From Mesodorylaimus sp. YZB2_4 (Eukaryota; Nematoda; Enoplea; Dorylaimida; Dorylaimidae), in the NCBI GenBank assembly GCA_030248295.1, contig JASANH010001456.1, positions 37,734 to 101,733 on the forward strand: DNA of 64,000 nucleotides, given 5' to 3'. The first letter of the stretch is position 1, and each line of letters begins with the position of its first letter. The notes under the pieces are model-generated. The model saw nothing but the letters and a program-made list of their open reading frames with translations. It ran no database searches and was not told the DNA's origin. Positions 1 to 12,000 of this stretch are shown piece after piece. The translations under genes and the position numbers were made by a program.

Positions 1-1837
1 TTCTTTATTTGGCCCCTGCGCCACTTGGGCCGAAGCAAATAAAAACTACATGGTACTGGGTCGAGTGGGCACCTCAAAAACGGGAGGTACACTAGAACAA
101 GTTGCATATTTGGGCTCTGCTGACTTCAGGAATTCACAAAATGCCTATCATTTTTGTGTCATTACTGGTTAATATACCCCTTTGGCGGGCACGCACACAA
201 AAAGGTTGGGTCATAAGCGGAACGTTCAACAAAAGGTTATGCTGGGAAATTCAACATCTAAAGTGGCCTACAGTATATGCAATGTACCATATACAGCTGA
301 TATATTCGGCTGCACCTGTCGTATATTCTAGGCTATCGGACATATAAATCATACCGAACGCTCAGAGTAAGATCATTCAAAGCTTGAACAAATATATTGT
401 AAGCCGCATGAATGCACGTAATTTTTTTAATTTTAGTAAGCAATATGCATTAATTGATGTATTTTTCGAAGACTTAATAACCTTCGAGTTTGCCGAAAGC
501 CGAAAATACCAGGTAAAATAAGACTTTGATCTAGAAAAAGCTTGAGCTTCTCACTTGTACTTTGCAGCTCGGTGATCTTCTGTCCGACATTGCCAATATC
601 ATTGGACTGCTATCGGGCATGTCAGTTTTGACAATTTATGATCTAGTTGATTTGTTTATGTTTCTGTGGAAGCGAAGGTTGCGCTAACATATTTGGGTCC
701 TGGAAGCGTTTATTAATGTGAGCATCCGAGATCAGTCACGATTATGATGCATTTGGCGAAGGCAGACGCGGAGTAGGATAGGGTGGTGGAAACAAGTGTA
801 CCTGCTTATATTTTTAGAGAGTGATGAGGAGCAATGTAATGGAAGAATATCCTATTTGTGAACCAGATGCTATTTTCACAGGTCGTACCGTATGCTCGTG
901 TGTCGAAAGTGATTGTATTTTTGTGTACAGTTTGTATTTCTGTCATGAAAAGTTTTCAAAATAGAAGCTAATCTAAATTTGTAATGGTAAAAACTTTTCG
1001 TTAGCCTTTTATTACTATGATTATCCTTAAACAATGTGCAAACAGAAACCTATTTCCGCGCATTTCTCAATTCCAGCCATAATCTTTGCGTCGGCTGGCG
1101 GCAGAGTGCAGCGAAAGCTACGAATACTAATACTAATACTCGGCGGCAAGAGAGGCAGAGTAGAAGACTGAGGCGTCGCACCGCAATCGTTCTTGGCACA
1201 ACGAGCGGACTGCTCTATATGACCCCAAAAAGATGTTATGACCGACCTGAGACCATATTCTCGAAGCGTTTTCCAGCGAGATCTTTTGCTCACCGAGTAC
1301 TTTTCCATTGAGCTGACTGGCAAAGCTATCTCGAATGTATTCCTGTCACTGTTTTCTGTCACTAAGTCAAGACCGCCTCACCACAGCCGCCGGCAGTACG
1401 AACTCGTACCTTAAAAAAAAATGTTCATGGGAAAAGTTGGTCGAGATAACGGGGGGTGACTGGGAAAAAAATAGAGGCGGTCAAAACTGCCGCGAAACCT
1501 TCTCCAGCAAGGTCTAATGAAGTAATTTCATGCGAGTGATACACATCCGTCATGGTCACCGCCCCTAAACTTCATGACTATCGTTGTTGGATGGCCAGGC
1601 TCTGCTAACGAAGCAGTTATCATGGGTCAAGGTGGTGTGTGGGCAACGTGGATAGCGACTATCGACTATGCCATGCTATGCTATGCTGCGTAACTTGGCC
1701 AAAGATTGGAGCATGCGAGAATTTCCAAAATATAATTAGCCTGGGCAAACCGTGATAAATAGCAGCTGATGCATGTCGCAAGCTAATGTCGTGCCACAGC
1801 TGATCATTAACGGGCTGCTGATAAAGAGCAGCCTGAC
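1..1837. other. AT-rich intergenic sequence, no supported gene
   Basis: Only short open frames are present on either strand, with no recognisable domain, splice pattern or RNA gene. I see nothing specific here. Confidence 0.5.
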
Positions 1838-1993
1838 ACTTCCCTCTGAACCTATACCTGACCTCCCCCTGGAACCTATACCTCCTCCCCTCTGGGACCT
1901 AACTACCTTCACTTCCCCTACTAGGACCTACTGGCCTCACTCCCCCTGGGACCTACTGCCCACTCCCCCTGACCTCTGGCCTACACTTCCCTG
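1838..1993. repeat. Degenerate C/T-rich tandem repeat
   Basis: Repeated words such as CCCCTGGGACCTACTGCC, CCTATACCTGACCTCCCC and CCTCTGGGACCTAACTACC recur with a loose spacing of about 25-30 bases. The Pro/Leu/Thr-rich open frame across it (1773-1994) is what such a repeat gives in translation, so I do not call a gene. Confidence 0.5.
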
Positions 1994-2865
1994 AACTGGG
2001 AACCGAGCGAGCGCTAAGACATCATTTTATGAGCGTTTAGTCCACTGCGGGGCAAAGCCCGCTTTTCTGCATTTTTGTCTTCATTTTGTACAGCCTGCTG
2101 CGTCTTGCAGATTGAAGTTCCTCGTGTCTTCTCCAAGGGTGCCCAGTAAACAATTCTTTTGTTGTGTCGGAATTTGTCGCGACAATAGTTTAATGGTTGG
2201 TGTACTGTACTGTATATGGGAAAAAATCAGATGAAACCTCTAACGCTGTTAGTTACCCTGTTCTTCCTCATCTGTCCCGATTATAACAGCAAACCTATTC
2301 CCAGTCATCAGTCGTCCTAGGTTGAGTCGTCTAGGATGGTGGATTATAAGAGGCACTGTCGCCATCGAACTCGCTTACTCCCGCTTCCTCCAGCGAGTTT
2401 TTTTCTAGACAGCACAATTCCGTCGGCCTTTATCCAGTCACCTCACTGGAATATTAAGGCGCTCGCGCTAAATATTACACTCACCTCATTGGAAATTTAG
2501 GGATGACCTTAATGGTTTTTCCAGTCAGCTCACTGTTTTCAGCCACTTTTCGAGAATAAGCCTCTGCTCTCTTCCCATTCCTAGTCTCATCAGTGCGCAA
2601 CATATCACAAAGAGAACAGGTTTGAGACAATGATATTATAGCCCTGCATCTTCAACGATCTGATCTTTGTCCTGCCTATCAGCTAGTATCAGTAAGCAAC
2701 TAGTAATTTGCTGACGCAATTGTGAGCGGAAAAAATTGTCCACTACACCAGTAGCTTCTTCATGTTACCAGGGCAGACGTTACAGCCAAATGCGTCTTAT
2801 TCTTGTCTTTTCACCACCATTAATCACCACCAGTATTCACCACCAATAAAAAAAAAACCGCACGT
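1994..2865. other. Intergenic, one isolated transposon-end word
   Basis: No gene is supported. Positions 2344-2360 contain TTATAAGAGGCACTGTC, close to the terminal word ATTTAAGAGGCACTGTC of the long-TIR element at 4234-6591. It is either a relic of that family or chance. Confidence 0.4.
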
Positions 2866-3409
2866 ATGATATCTGATCCACGTGTTGCCAGCATTCATTT
2901 GAGTGTTGGGTGTCGTTACCGCGTCATACCAAAACGGGGTATCATTGGTCACTGAGCATGGCTTATCAAGTATGCCATCCTTTCGCCGAAGTGCCAAGTA
3001 CCGTGGAATAGACGTGATCTAACAGCGTAAAAGTTTTTGACAGCTCTGCTTCTATTAATTTATATCAGGGAAAAAGTAAAAAAATAACGAAGGCAATAAA
3101 ACTAATTTTACAGTTGAACCCAAGGTCTTATCATATTCGCTGTCTGTTTGGATTTGAGCAAAAATGGCCCCTTCTCCTGGCAGATCGACCATGCATTTAC
3201 CTATGTCGACATTGTATTTGTGCCAAAAAAGCCTCATCATATCCTCCACTCGACGCCTTCGCCGCAATGCAAATCTGAACGGCACGCGTTATTTGGAGAA
3301 GAAGAAAAGCTGGTCCTTCGCTTACTTTGTGCTAATGATGGATTGAAAACAGAAAAGCTCGAATGACCACACACATTCTGCCCCAGCTTGATCTTTGCAA
3401 GCGCAGCTG
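2866..3409 (-). pseudogene. Decayed C-type-lectin/PAN family copy, lectin exons only
   Basis: Read on the minus strand, this contains parts of the three 5' exons of the lectin family found intact further right. The first is the end of a signal-peptide exon (FNPSLAQ followed by a GTAAGC donor near 3340). Next comes a frame-broken first half of the CTLD ending in GAIFAQIQTDSEYDK near 3130. The third is the second CTLD half (PCSVTNDTPFWYD, NTQMNAGNTWIRYHTC), which stops abruptly at 2866. The region of the first conserved CTLD cysteines has stops and frameshifts, and no PAN exon lies downstream. It is a truncated, non-functional copy. Family membership is certain from the shared words; the borders are approximate. 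Confidence 0.8.
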
Positions 3410-4233
3410 CATGCACCACACTAGCATAGGCTTCGCCAGACCATCCCTATCTTCCATCACCACTCGCCTCTCCGCTCGTCTCGTCCTTTGATTATTGTCT
3501 ATGCCAGTTTCACACCTTTTTTTCTATCCTCCCACTTCCAGTTGTCTCCAACTTAAAACCCAAGGCGAACCATGGTTACTTACCCAGATGGGCGATTCAC
3601 ACAACATCTAAGCCGCACTGATATCCCTTTAAATTCACATAGTTGATCTCTTTTTTTCAGTCCCTTTAAGGTGGCCTTTTCTGCTTCCATCTTCGTGAGC
3701 GAAGTTGTGTCAGATGATCACCCCCCCCCCCAACAAAAGAACAAAAGGTCAATGAAATGGACTTAGGCGTGTGCTTTGAACTAGAAAGTCAATCAATAGC
3801 CAAGGTTCCATGAAACGAGTCGTTCGTAATCTTAGGACTAGAGTGTCACACCATAGGCGAGAGGGCTGTATGTATGCTCTGCGTGTGTTACCTAAGGAAT
3901 TCAGTGTAGAGCAAGTTACTCGTTAATCCGCGATTACCGTCATGAGAAGTTTCTGTTTGCATTTATATATAATATGTATATTTTAGACAGCATAAGGTCT
4001 ATTTTCGTTCGCGCTTTTTAAAAGCCGACGGTGGAGTTGATAAGTGAAACAGTCGACTATGCGGAGTGTAGCTGTGGTCACGGGACTACCGCATATTGCA
4101 TAGGCGGTTGACGGAAGTTTGAACTGGACACGAGTGGCATGACGTTGAAGCAGTCTAGCGGGTATGAGGGTCTGTTGCGTACCGTACTGTCAGGGCTTTG
4201 GACTAGAGGAGGTTTTGAAAAGTAAAGTTCTTC
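3410..4233. other. Intergenic, nothing recognised
   Basis: Apart from a short poly-C run near 3720-3731, no gene, repeat unit or RNA signal is seen. It ends at the TTAA flank of the next element. Confidence 0.5.
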
Positions 4234-4820
4234 ATTTAAGAGGCACTGTCTGTAAGAATCGACTCCGAATCGGCCAACCTTAAAAAATGACCCCTCCTCT
4301 ATAATATTACATATCTCAAAATAAGATGCCATCGAGATCACGGGAACGATAATAATTTCACGGCCAGGTCAATATTCATGGAACAGGACCCGTTCAAAAA
4401 GTTTTGGGTTCCAGCAAATGTGGGTTTCGAAAAAACCCTCATACCTCGACTAATATGCAGTCAAAAAGATTCGGGCGCAGCTAATGAAAAAGAGCACCTT
4501 TTTCTCTACAAACGCATGATAGCTTGCATGAAAAAGCCTCTTTATATAATGGACAAAATTCGATCAAACACAAAAGTTCATGCAATAATTTTCACTAAAA
4601 TTCATCTCATTCATGCATGCGTGCGAAAAAGCACTTTATTTTATTGTAAAACATGTAAAAAGAGATGGGTTTTCAATGAGACCATCCGCGTCGAAAATAA
4701 GTGGATCGGAGATTGTCACGACCCGTCCGAACACAAAAACCACCTAATCGGCGCGCAAATTTCAAAATTCCCGCGCTTTTTTCGGTCGTCTGCTGTGAGC
4801 GCCGGCGGCTGCTCCTCAAA
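4234..4820 (+). repeat. Left terminal inverted repeat of the long-TIR element
   Basis: Pairs with 6010-6591 in inverse orientation. Homology ends near GCTCCTCAAAT. The same end family recurs as a relic at 30480-31595. Confidence 0.75.
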
Positions 4821-6009
4821 TATCCTTGCTAAAAAAATGCAGTTTTATTTGGATTAATTATGCGTGCTTTTCGATATTTTCGTTTGTTGAAAATATTCGC
4901 TCCTCCCACATTGTCTACATCATACTAAAATTTCCACAAAAATGCAGATTTCGGAAGGTAATTGTTTATTTCATGCATCGATCCTCGGATGGACAAAATT
5001 TGCTAGATGGGTTCGAAGTTCGAGACAAAGAAATTTTTTTGTTTCATGGAGCTGCCGAGTCGAATTGGAACGGTCTTCCGAATTTCATTCCGGCATACGG
5101 ATTAATTTGGCGGCCATTTTATTATTGGCAAGAATGTGTTTCTCCAGCAATGCCGAATATGTTCTCTCATCTACTCACAGCAAAGTGGTAGCCATGTGCC
5201 AAATTAGTGATTACCATTTTCAATATTTTGTTTTGCGTTTTAAGACCTTTTGCTGTATGGTTCATGGGGCTTTTGATGGTAGGAGTAGAATTATCTACAG
5301 TATGATATGCTAGACTTTGTCAGGCGTCATAGCATATCGCTTTTGTAAATTTCGTGTTGTGCCAGCCCAGTATTCTATTTGTATTGTTTTGTGTTTCAGA
5401 TGATTGAACGTGATATGACACAAGAAATGGCATTAATCCAATACATTGAATGAATAATAGCGCGGTTTAACAAAGACATTAAAACCCAGAGATCAAATTT
5501 AACCGAAAGTTCGTTTTGCATTGATCGAAGACATTAGCGGGCATATTTTCATCGATTGAGGACAGAGTCGATATGGTAATAGGCCAAATGATGATCAAGA
5601 TTGAGCTCTTCTCGCTTGACGGTCTGGTCTTGATGGCTGAAAACCGTCCAAGTGAACCGGAACTGGAATCCGTTTTACTACAGCACAGGTGCTGTTTCTT
5701 GCACATCCTGCGGCCCTAAAACGCAGAGAGTCAGTACATAAGGACTTTTATTCCATTATACAAGTTGCAGGAAAAGGAAAAAGCGATCGACGAACTCACC
5801 ATCAGCAATATGTACTGTCGAAATAAGGCGATGGCAACGGCAATAACACCACAATTCGCAAATCCGACGATAACCTTTCGTGTATAGAAAGTTTGTGTTG
5901 TTAAGGTGCCTTCTAATTATTACATTACATTACATTACAACACAAACTTTCTGTACACGGAAGTATTGAATATACACTCCTAACCAAGAAAAACAAAACA
6001 GAGTCGCCA

Positions 6010-6591
6010 AGCAGAGATAATTTGAGGAGCAGCCGCCGGCGCTCACAGCGGACGACCGAAAAAAAGTGCGGGAATTTTGAAATTTGCACGCCTGGTAGGT
6101 GGTTTTTGTGTTCGGACGGGTCGTGACAATCTCCGATCCACTTATTCTTGTCATTTGAAAGCCCATCTCTTTTCACACATATTACATCAAAATGAAATGC
6201 TTTTTCGCACAACTGCATGAATAAGATGAATTTTAGTGAAAACTCTTGCATGAAATTTTGTGTTTGATCCAATTTTTTCAATTATAGGAAGAGGCTGTTT
6301 TATGTAAGATATCATAGGTTTGTAAAAAAAGGTGCTCTTTTTCATGAGCTGCATCCGAATCTTTTCAACTGCATATTAGTCGAGCTATAAGGGTTTTCTG
6401 GGAACCCACATTTTTTGGACACCGAAAATTTTTGAACGGGTCCTGTTCCATGAATAGTGACCTGGTCGTGAAATGATTATCGTTTTCGTGGTCCCTACGG
6501 CATCTACTTTCGAGATATGTGATAATACATTAGGTCATTTTTCAAGGTAGGCCGATTCGGAGTCGATTCTTACAGACAGTGCCTCTTAAAT
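6010..6591 (-). repeat. Right terminal inverted repeat of the long-TIR element
   Basis: Inverse copy of 4234-4820 with scattered substitutions and small indels, ending in CAGACAGTGCCTCTTAA. Confidence 0.75.
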
Positions 6592-7755
6592 AACCCTATC
6601 CCACGGGTTTTTTTTTCAAATTTCTGAGCGAGACTTGAGCGTCGTACACTGAAACTCTAGGATTTCCAAATCTCGCGGTTTTTTCCCGACTTTTTGCTAA
6701 AAGTGGGCAGGTGTAGGAAGTGGAGTCTGCATGGAGAGAAAGGAAGAGGAGTTCTTTTGTAAATACCGTGGCCGTAGGTAGTCAAGGACGAGTAAATCCA
6801 TGAAAAATGACTTCAATTAGACTGCGCCCTGCATGACTGACTAAAGTTTGCTTTTCTTGCCTGTTTAGATCTACACCAGTGATGCTTAGGCATGCGAGCG
6901 GGAAATTTGAGCGCGTTACAAAATAGAGGCGGTGTGAGGTGATTTTTTGACTACAGCACAAGTTTCTGGGTCCAATCGCACTGACGTGCGGTTTTTTGCG
7001 ATAGCTCTAAAACTAAGCAGACACCCCATCTAAGTTGCGCCTGTCCGATTCGCTTACTGCTGTTGCGACAGTCAGTCCTCCAATCAGTTCTCAATGCTGT
7101 GAGCCTACCAACTCGATACAACAGCCATGCTCTGAGTGCTGGCAAAGGGATGTAATTACACATCCCGAAGAAACCTGCTACATGCAGGCTTCACCCCCGA
7201 CGCCCTTTCGAAAATGGTAAATCCCAGACTTTGTGCTGTACAATGCTTAAGTCTCGTTTCACAATATAGCCAAACACTCATGCGCATTCGATTTTCCTGA
7301 TGGCGAGTCGATCAGAAAATCGCGAGCCGACTCGCGCGCGAGTGATCGACTCGCGATCACTCGCGTAATTGCTAATCATTACGTGAGAAGCAGAAGCCTA
7401 ACAAACCAGGCCGCGAGTCCCCAGCCTATATTACTGCAGACAGTCACCAGTTTAGCTTCCATAGCTGCGGCTGAAACATCAACCTGGAGGTTTGACCTGG
7501 TTCTCAGGGCCAGAGAAAAATTAATTCTCCCGCTCCTAATCGCACACTTATGGCACACTCAGCATGAGAGTAACTTTCATCTAATCGTCGACCCCGTAGC
7601 TTTTCCCAGAACGTGGGCGGGCCCATTTTCAGAGTTTTGCTTTCACTCCCTAAGAAATCAGCATCTCCTAGCCTGATTTTATTATTCTGGCAAAGCTCAC
7701 AGCGTTACCAAACCTACGCAATCAAGCTTATCACGTTCAACGTTTTGGTACTTAC

Positions 7756-7940
7756 TTTGTTACAACCGTGGTCTCATTGGTTGAATATTTGAGAACCAAA
7801 ACTGATGTGAAATAAAGGACTGCTACAACTGCAGCGACAGTAATAGTTGACCAAAAATCTCGCGATTTCACTGTTCTTGCTTTTATGGCAAAACTCAAGG
7901 GGTCGATTGATGTGTATTCATGTTTCGTATGCATTCTCAA
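7756..7940 (-). pseudogene. DEG/ENaC channel N-terminal exon (TM1), broken
   Basis: On the minus strand this gives about 61 residues with one strong hydrophobic segment (STITVAAVVAVLYFTSVLVL) preceded by RDFW and followed by KYSTNETTVV, the layout of the cytoplasmic N-terminus and first membrane helix of DEG/ENaC sodium channels. It ends at a consensus GTAAGT donor. In copy C the last nine codons of the same exon survive (45884-45910) with a phase-0 donor, and the next channel exon follows at 47840 in matching phase. Here one A is missing before the donor, putting the exon out of phase, and no second exon follows. A fragment of a channel gene is the best reading; the helix alone would not prove the family. 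Confidence 0.5.
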
Positions 7941-9056
7941 ACTGGTAGTACGGAGGAATACCGTAAGGTCCCGCGAACCCGACTAGGTTTCTACAACTCC
8001 AGGGAGCAAGACTAAATCGATTCGCAATTGAAAAATTAATATCCAGTCAAACACAATCACCATGGAAGGTTTTCCTCGTCATTTAGTTGGTGTGGAAGGA
8101 GTTCATACCTGAATAGTTCGAGCCTCACAAAACTTCGTTCGTAAAGTCCCTGCCTTTTCTTCAAGAAACGATTGTATGTTTTTTTGCACTGATCGCGAAG
8201 AACAGCTCCCAGCTCAAAAGGGCGTTAATTATTAGGCGCTCTGGGCAGAATGTTCATGTCATCAGGAATTTTTGAACCGAAAACGTCAATTGTAACTTAG
8301 TTTTATACCTAGCAAATACGTTTTCATCAAGGAGCAGAATAAAAATGGCTAAAGTTTGTTTCAGGTACAGTGCGTACAGGCTGAATGGTGGAATGTAGCT
8401 GGGGCTCGTGTAGAAGGAACTGAGTTAAGAGGCTGAAAGTAAAATGCAAATCATGAAAATGATGCCGCTAACTAATTGATGGGGTGCAAATTCTTGTGAG
8501 CTTGAAAATAAACAGTAGATTTTTCGGTAGTGTACAGCTTTTCTATTAAATTTTCTCATTAGTATGCACATTGGCGTGGATTATCAAAATATTTTCTGAC
8601 CTTGCTCTTCAGACACTCATATCCACTGTAGACTCATCTGAGAACTGCATGAGCGAAGTACGGTACTCATGTTTGCTTGGGGCAGAAAACAGCCAAAGCG
8701 GGACAGTTCAACGAAACATCATTTTGATCTGTCTAATTTGCTGAGAAACCCTAAGTGATGGCATTTGAGCTACATGCATTCAGGCCTGGAACATGTATGG
8801 ATTATGATAAGGAACGCCTCTGCGCGCAACTAATCTCTTGCATTATGATTCTTACCCGCTTGCAAACATATTCAGGCTGTATGTTGAATATGGCATACCT
8901 TTTCAAAGCAAAAGGTGCTAGCGGATATGCGTGATTATATTTAATGATTTAAGAAAAAAAAATGCAAGCAAAGGACGAGGAAATCTTTTGCACAAAACAC
9001 CTTATACTGCATGTCTGCTTGATTTTCAGACCTTGCCCTCTACTTACTGTTGTAAG

Positions 9057-9215
9057 AGATATTTCTATCTTTATCTCAATGTACGAGATACCTCAATCTT
9101 TTTAGATAGAGATATCTCTATCTCTATCTCTATCTCAATCTTTCCAGCTATCTCTATCTCTATCTCAATCTCGACCTTTTATAGCTGAGTTAGAGATAGA
9201 GATAGAGATCAGCGA
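9057..9215. repeat. Left subterminal TATCTC hexamer array of the hAT element
   Basis: Contains clusters of TATCTC and its complement GAGATA. Short repeated motifs near the ends of hAT elements are known transposase-binding sites; that role is inferred here. Confidence 0.75.
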
Positions 9216-9287
9216 TTGCAATTTTAAATATCGATACAAAATCAATCAAAATAAAAATCAAAATTAAAATCAAAAAAAGCGCCAAAA

Positions 9288-11170
9288 ATGATGGGGGTCA
9301 GTTGTCATTTTTTTGATCGAACGGCGAGTCGTCTGCGATCGGTATTATTAGCGTGTCGTCCAATCAAGCAACCTCACACTGGAGAAAATATTTTTTCTTT
9401 GTACAATGACGTTCTGCACGATTGGGAACTACACGAAGCGCGAATACTGAGAATCGTCACGGATAATGGATCAAATATCGTAGAGGCGTTCAGGTACAAT
9501 TGATTTATTTCACCTGCTTTTTTTTGGAGATTTAAAAATTTGTGTTTTTTAGGCAGTGTCTTTTTGAATTGACTGACGAAAGAATTCTTGCGTATACCCA
9601 AGTGCAGCAAATGCGGCCGTCTGACGTGCCTATGGCCGTCAATTTCGATGAAAGTTTCAATGAAGATTACGAAATCGAATTTGATCAAAACGAGGACTCC
9701 GTCAATGCTTACTTTTATCGAAAGAAAAGAATTAGCTGCGTCGATCATAATATGATGTTGGCTGTGCAAAAGGTTTGAGAATTTTTTACTTCTCTCAAAA
9801 CGTTTAGGAACAAAAGTAAAAGTGTGAAAAGCTCAGAAAGTTTATTTCATTTTTGCGTTGATTTAAGCTCCTCTTGGAAAAAATCAGTGTAGTATTGCTA
9901 AGCTATTGCGTATTTACTTTTTTAGGCGGTCGATTTCGCCGTCGAAGTCAAAATCGCAAAAGAGAAAGCCCATGCACTAATCGCTAAGATTACGACAAGT
10001 CCAAAAGCAGTAGAAATTTTGAAAGAAAAGACGGGCGGAATCGGTTTGATTAAGCCAGTCCGAACGCGATGGATTTATTGGTATTACGTCTTTGAACGAT
10101 TGTTAAAAATCAAAAGGCAAGTTTTCAAGTTATGCTGTTTTCCTCTATTTTTTATACTTGATTTACAGTATACGTCATACATTTCATTTCAGAAACGTAT
10201 GCGATGCTTGCGATGAAATGAATATCGACCACGATATTGGAACGGTGGATTGGAAAATTTTGCAACAGCTCACCGACGTTTTGGCTCCGTTTGCTAAAGC
10301 TGTCACTCGATTGGAAGGGGAAAAATATGCAACGATTTCGGAAGTTTATCCCATATTATACAGCTTGAAATCGAAATTGCAACAGGTTTGCTCAATTTAT
10401 ACTTTAAAAACTAATAACAGAGCTCAGGAATCATTGTTTCAGCTCGAGCAACGTGGCATACATCGGTCAGTGTTGGCCGTTGTTCGACAATTATCTGTTG
10501 AATTGGATAAGCGATTTAAAAATGTGACTCAGCCAAAGGACAATTATGGAAACGCAAACGTCGCTTTTGACCCTATTTATGCTTTGGCCACTTTGCTCGA
10601 TAATCGATATGCTTTGCTACTTGAAGGTGACTTATTAGATGCGGCGAAGAAAGAACTTAACTTGATGGTACGATTTATCTTAATTATTCCAGAAACTAAA
10701 ATTGTAGTTATTGCAAATGTAATTTTTAGGCTGGCGAAGCAAAATTAGTATTTCCCTTGGACGGAGTTATTGGCGGAGACAATGGAGATGATCGAAATTT
10801 GGTACTGCGCCATGACGACGATGACGATTTATTGGCAGTAGTTCATGCACAAATTGATGATAAACGTCGCTCTGGTTCAGGGGTTTCACCTGGCAGTTCG
10901 ATTGATCAAGAATTGGAAAATTACCTCACCGAACTGAAAACGTTGACTGGAAGAGAAGAACCATTTGAATTTTGGATGAAGCGCTCAGTCAAATTGCCCG
11001 ATATGTACAATATAGCTGTGGATATTTTATCTATTCCGGCGACTTCGGCACCTGTTGAACGTGTATTCAGTCGAGCGAGTTTTATTCTTGGAAGAAAACG
11101 TCATAATTTGGATGGTAAAAAGTTGGAGTCAGAACTTTTTTACAAAGTGAATATTGATTTTGTTATTTGA
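9288..11170 (+). pseudogene. hAT transposase, 5'-truncated, six exons
   Basis: Six exons join in frame: 9288-9493, 9553-9772, 9926-10116, 10193-10385, 10443-10667 and 10730-11170. The first encodes the stretch with HTGENIFSLYNDVL and RIVTDNGSN, a conserved hAT core motif. The last encodes the C-terminal hAT dimerisation region (EPFEFWMKRSVKLP, SIPATSAPVERVFSRAS, LFYKVN). The third intron uses a GC donor (AAAAG/GCAAGT). No BED zinc finger or first catalytic aspartate region precedes exon 1; instead, AT-rich DNA leads straight to the hexamer array. The copy therefore lost its 5' coding part by internal deletion. Exons 2-6 show no stop, so decay is otherwise slight. Confidence 0.82.
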
Positions 11171-11285
11171 AAGCGTTATCTGTTTTGTTTTTCCTTCAAG
11201 CTGCTCGATTTCGTGTTTTTGCAGCGATTTCTGATAAAAAAAATGTAGATAGACTATGAAAAAAATGTTGAAATAAATGTTAAAA

Positions 11286-11415
11286 GAGTATTTCTTTATC
11301 TTTATCTCTATCTCTATCTCGATCTGGATCTTTTCAAAAAATTGAGAGCTCTCTATCTCTATCTCTTTCTCTAGTGAGATTAAAATATCTCTATCTCTAT
11401 TTCTTTCTTTTTTCA
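11286..11415. repeat. Right subterminal TATCTC hexamer array of the hAT element
   Basis: Counterpart of the left array, reading TATCTC repeatedly on the plus strand, interrupted by TTGAGAGCTC. Confidence 0.75.
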
Positions 11416-11979
11416 CTATCTCTTACAACAGTACCTCTACTTCAGGCATACACACCTAAATCAGGTTTTCACGCAATGTGACGATGATGGAAAAATTCTA
11501 CTGTTTTAGAAAAGCCCCTCAGGGAATCGATCCAGAACGTCTCCTGGTCACATCAAGATGAAGAATTCTCTCACCTAGAAACATCTCTCGATCCCACTCC
11601 AAGATCAATCCCTGAACCATTCTCGCGAGAAGAGATGCAAGGTCTAAATAGAATGAGAACGATTCTAAAACGGTGGTGTGACCAAATGGCAATATCGGAC
11701 CTGGAACCATTCGGTCCTGGAACCATTCTCGTTCCTACTGTAATGCGAGGACGGCCTAGCTCTCTCTTATGGAAGTTTGGCCCTGGTGCTGGGTGCGGTG
11801 TGCGGTATACAATCCAGGAAATCGAGGTGGGGCAACCAAGTGGTGGTAACCAAATTGATATCCCCTCTTTACTGCGCGAATTAAAGTCGTGTGCACTCAC
11901 TTGGCTTAGGCGCTATTCTGATGCTAAAATATTTATTCAAACCTAGGCAAAATGGAAAAGATTCGCGCATGGGTTTTCA

Positions 11980-12000
11980 CCCCCCCCCCCCCCCCCCCCC
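11980..12000. repeat. 21-base poly-C run
   Basis: An uninterrupted run of C. Its exact length may be unreliable in the assembly. Confidence 0.8.

Larger units (their letters stand above)
4234..6591. mobile_element. DNA element with ~585-base terminal inverted repeats, TTAA flanks
   Basis: The two ends are long imperfect inverted copies of each other. The left end begins TTAAGAGGCACTGTCTG (from 4236) and the right end finishes CAGACAGTGCCTCTTAA (to 6589). Matching words run inward for about 585 bases, including the GGACCCGTTC segment and a block around CGAAAATAAGTGGATCGGAG. The centre (about 4.85-5.99 kb) has only short unrecognised frames and no transposase motif, so this is a non-autonomous element. 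Homology between duplicated copies A and C starts exactly at the right-hand TTAA (6586), which supports that border and suggests TTAA targeting, as in piggyBac-type elements. The terminus is not a typical piggyBac terminus, so the superfamily is unassigned. Confidence 0.75.
9045..11433 (+). mobile_element. hAT-superfamily DNA transposon (internally deleted copy)
   Basis: The element is bounded by inverted TACTGTTGTAAGAGATA / TATCTCTTACAACAGTA and flanked by an exact 8-base direct duplication, CCTCTACT, at 9037-9044 and 11434-11441. Terminal repeats plus an 8-base duplication are the hallmark of hAT transposition. The inverted duplicate (copy C, about 45.03 kb) lacks the insertion and serves as the empty site. 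Both ends carry long runs of TATCTC-type hexamers. The transposase inside lacks its N-terminal part, so this copy is probably non-autonomous. Confidence 0.92.

Noticed and set aside
1773-1994. Pro-rich 73-residue frame
   Set aside because: It is explained by the degenerate C/T-rich tandem repeat; no splice sites or homologous domain.
9057-9215. Hexamer array taken as a simple microsatellite or CRISPR-like repeat
   Set aside because: It lies just inside the inverted ends of a hAT element, has a counterpart at the other end, and has no unique spacers.
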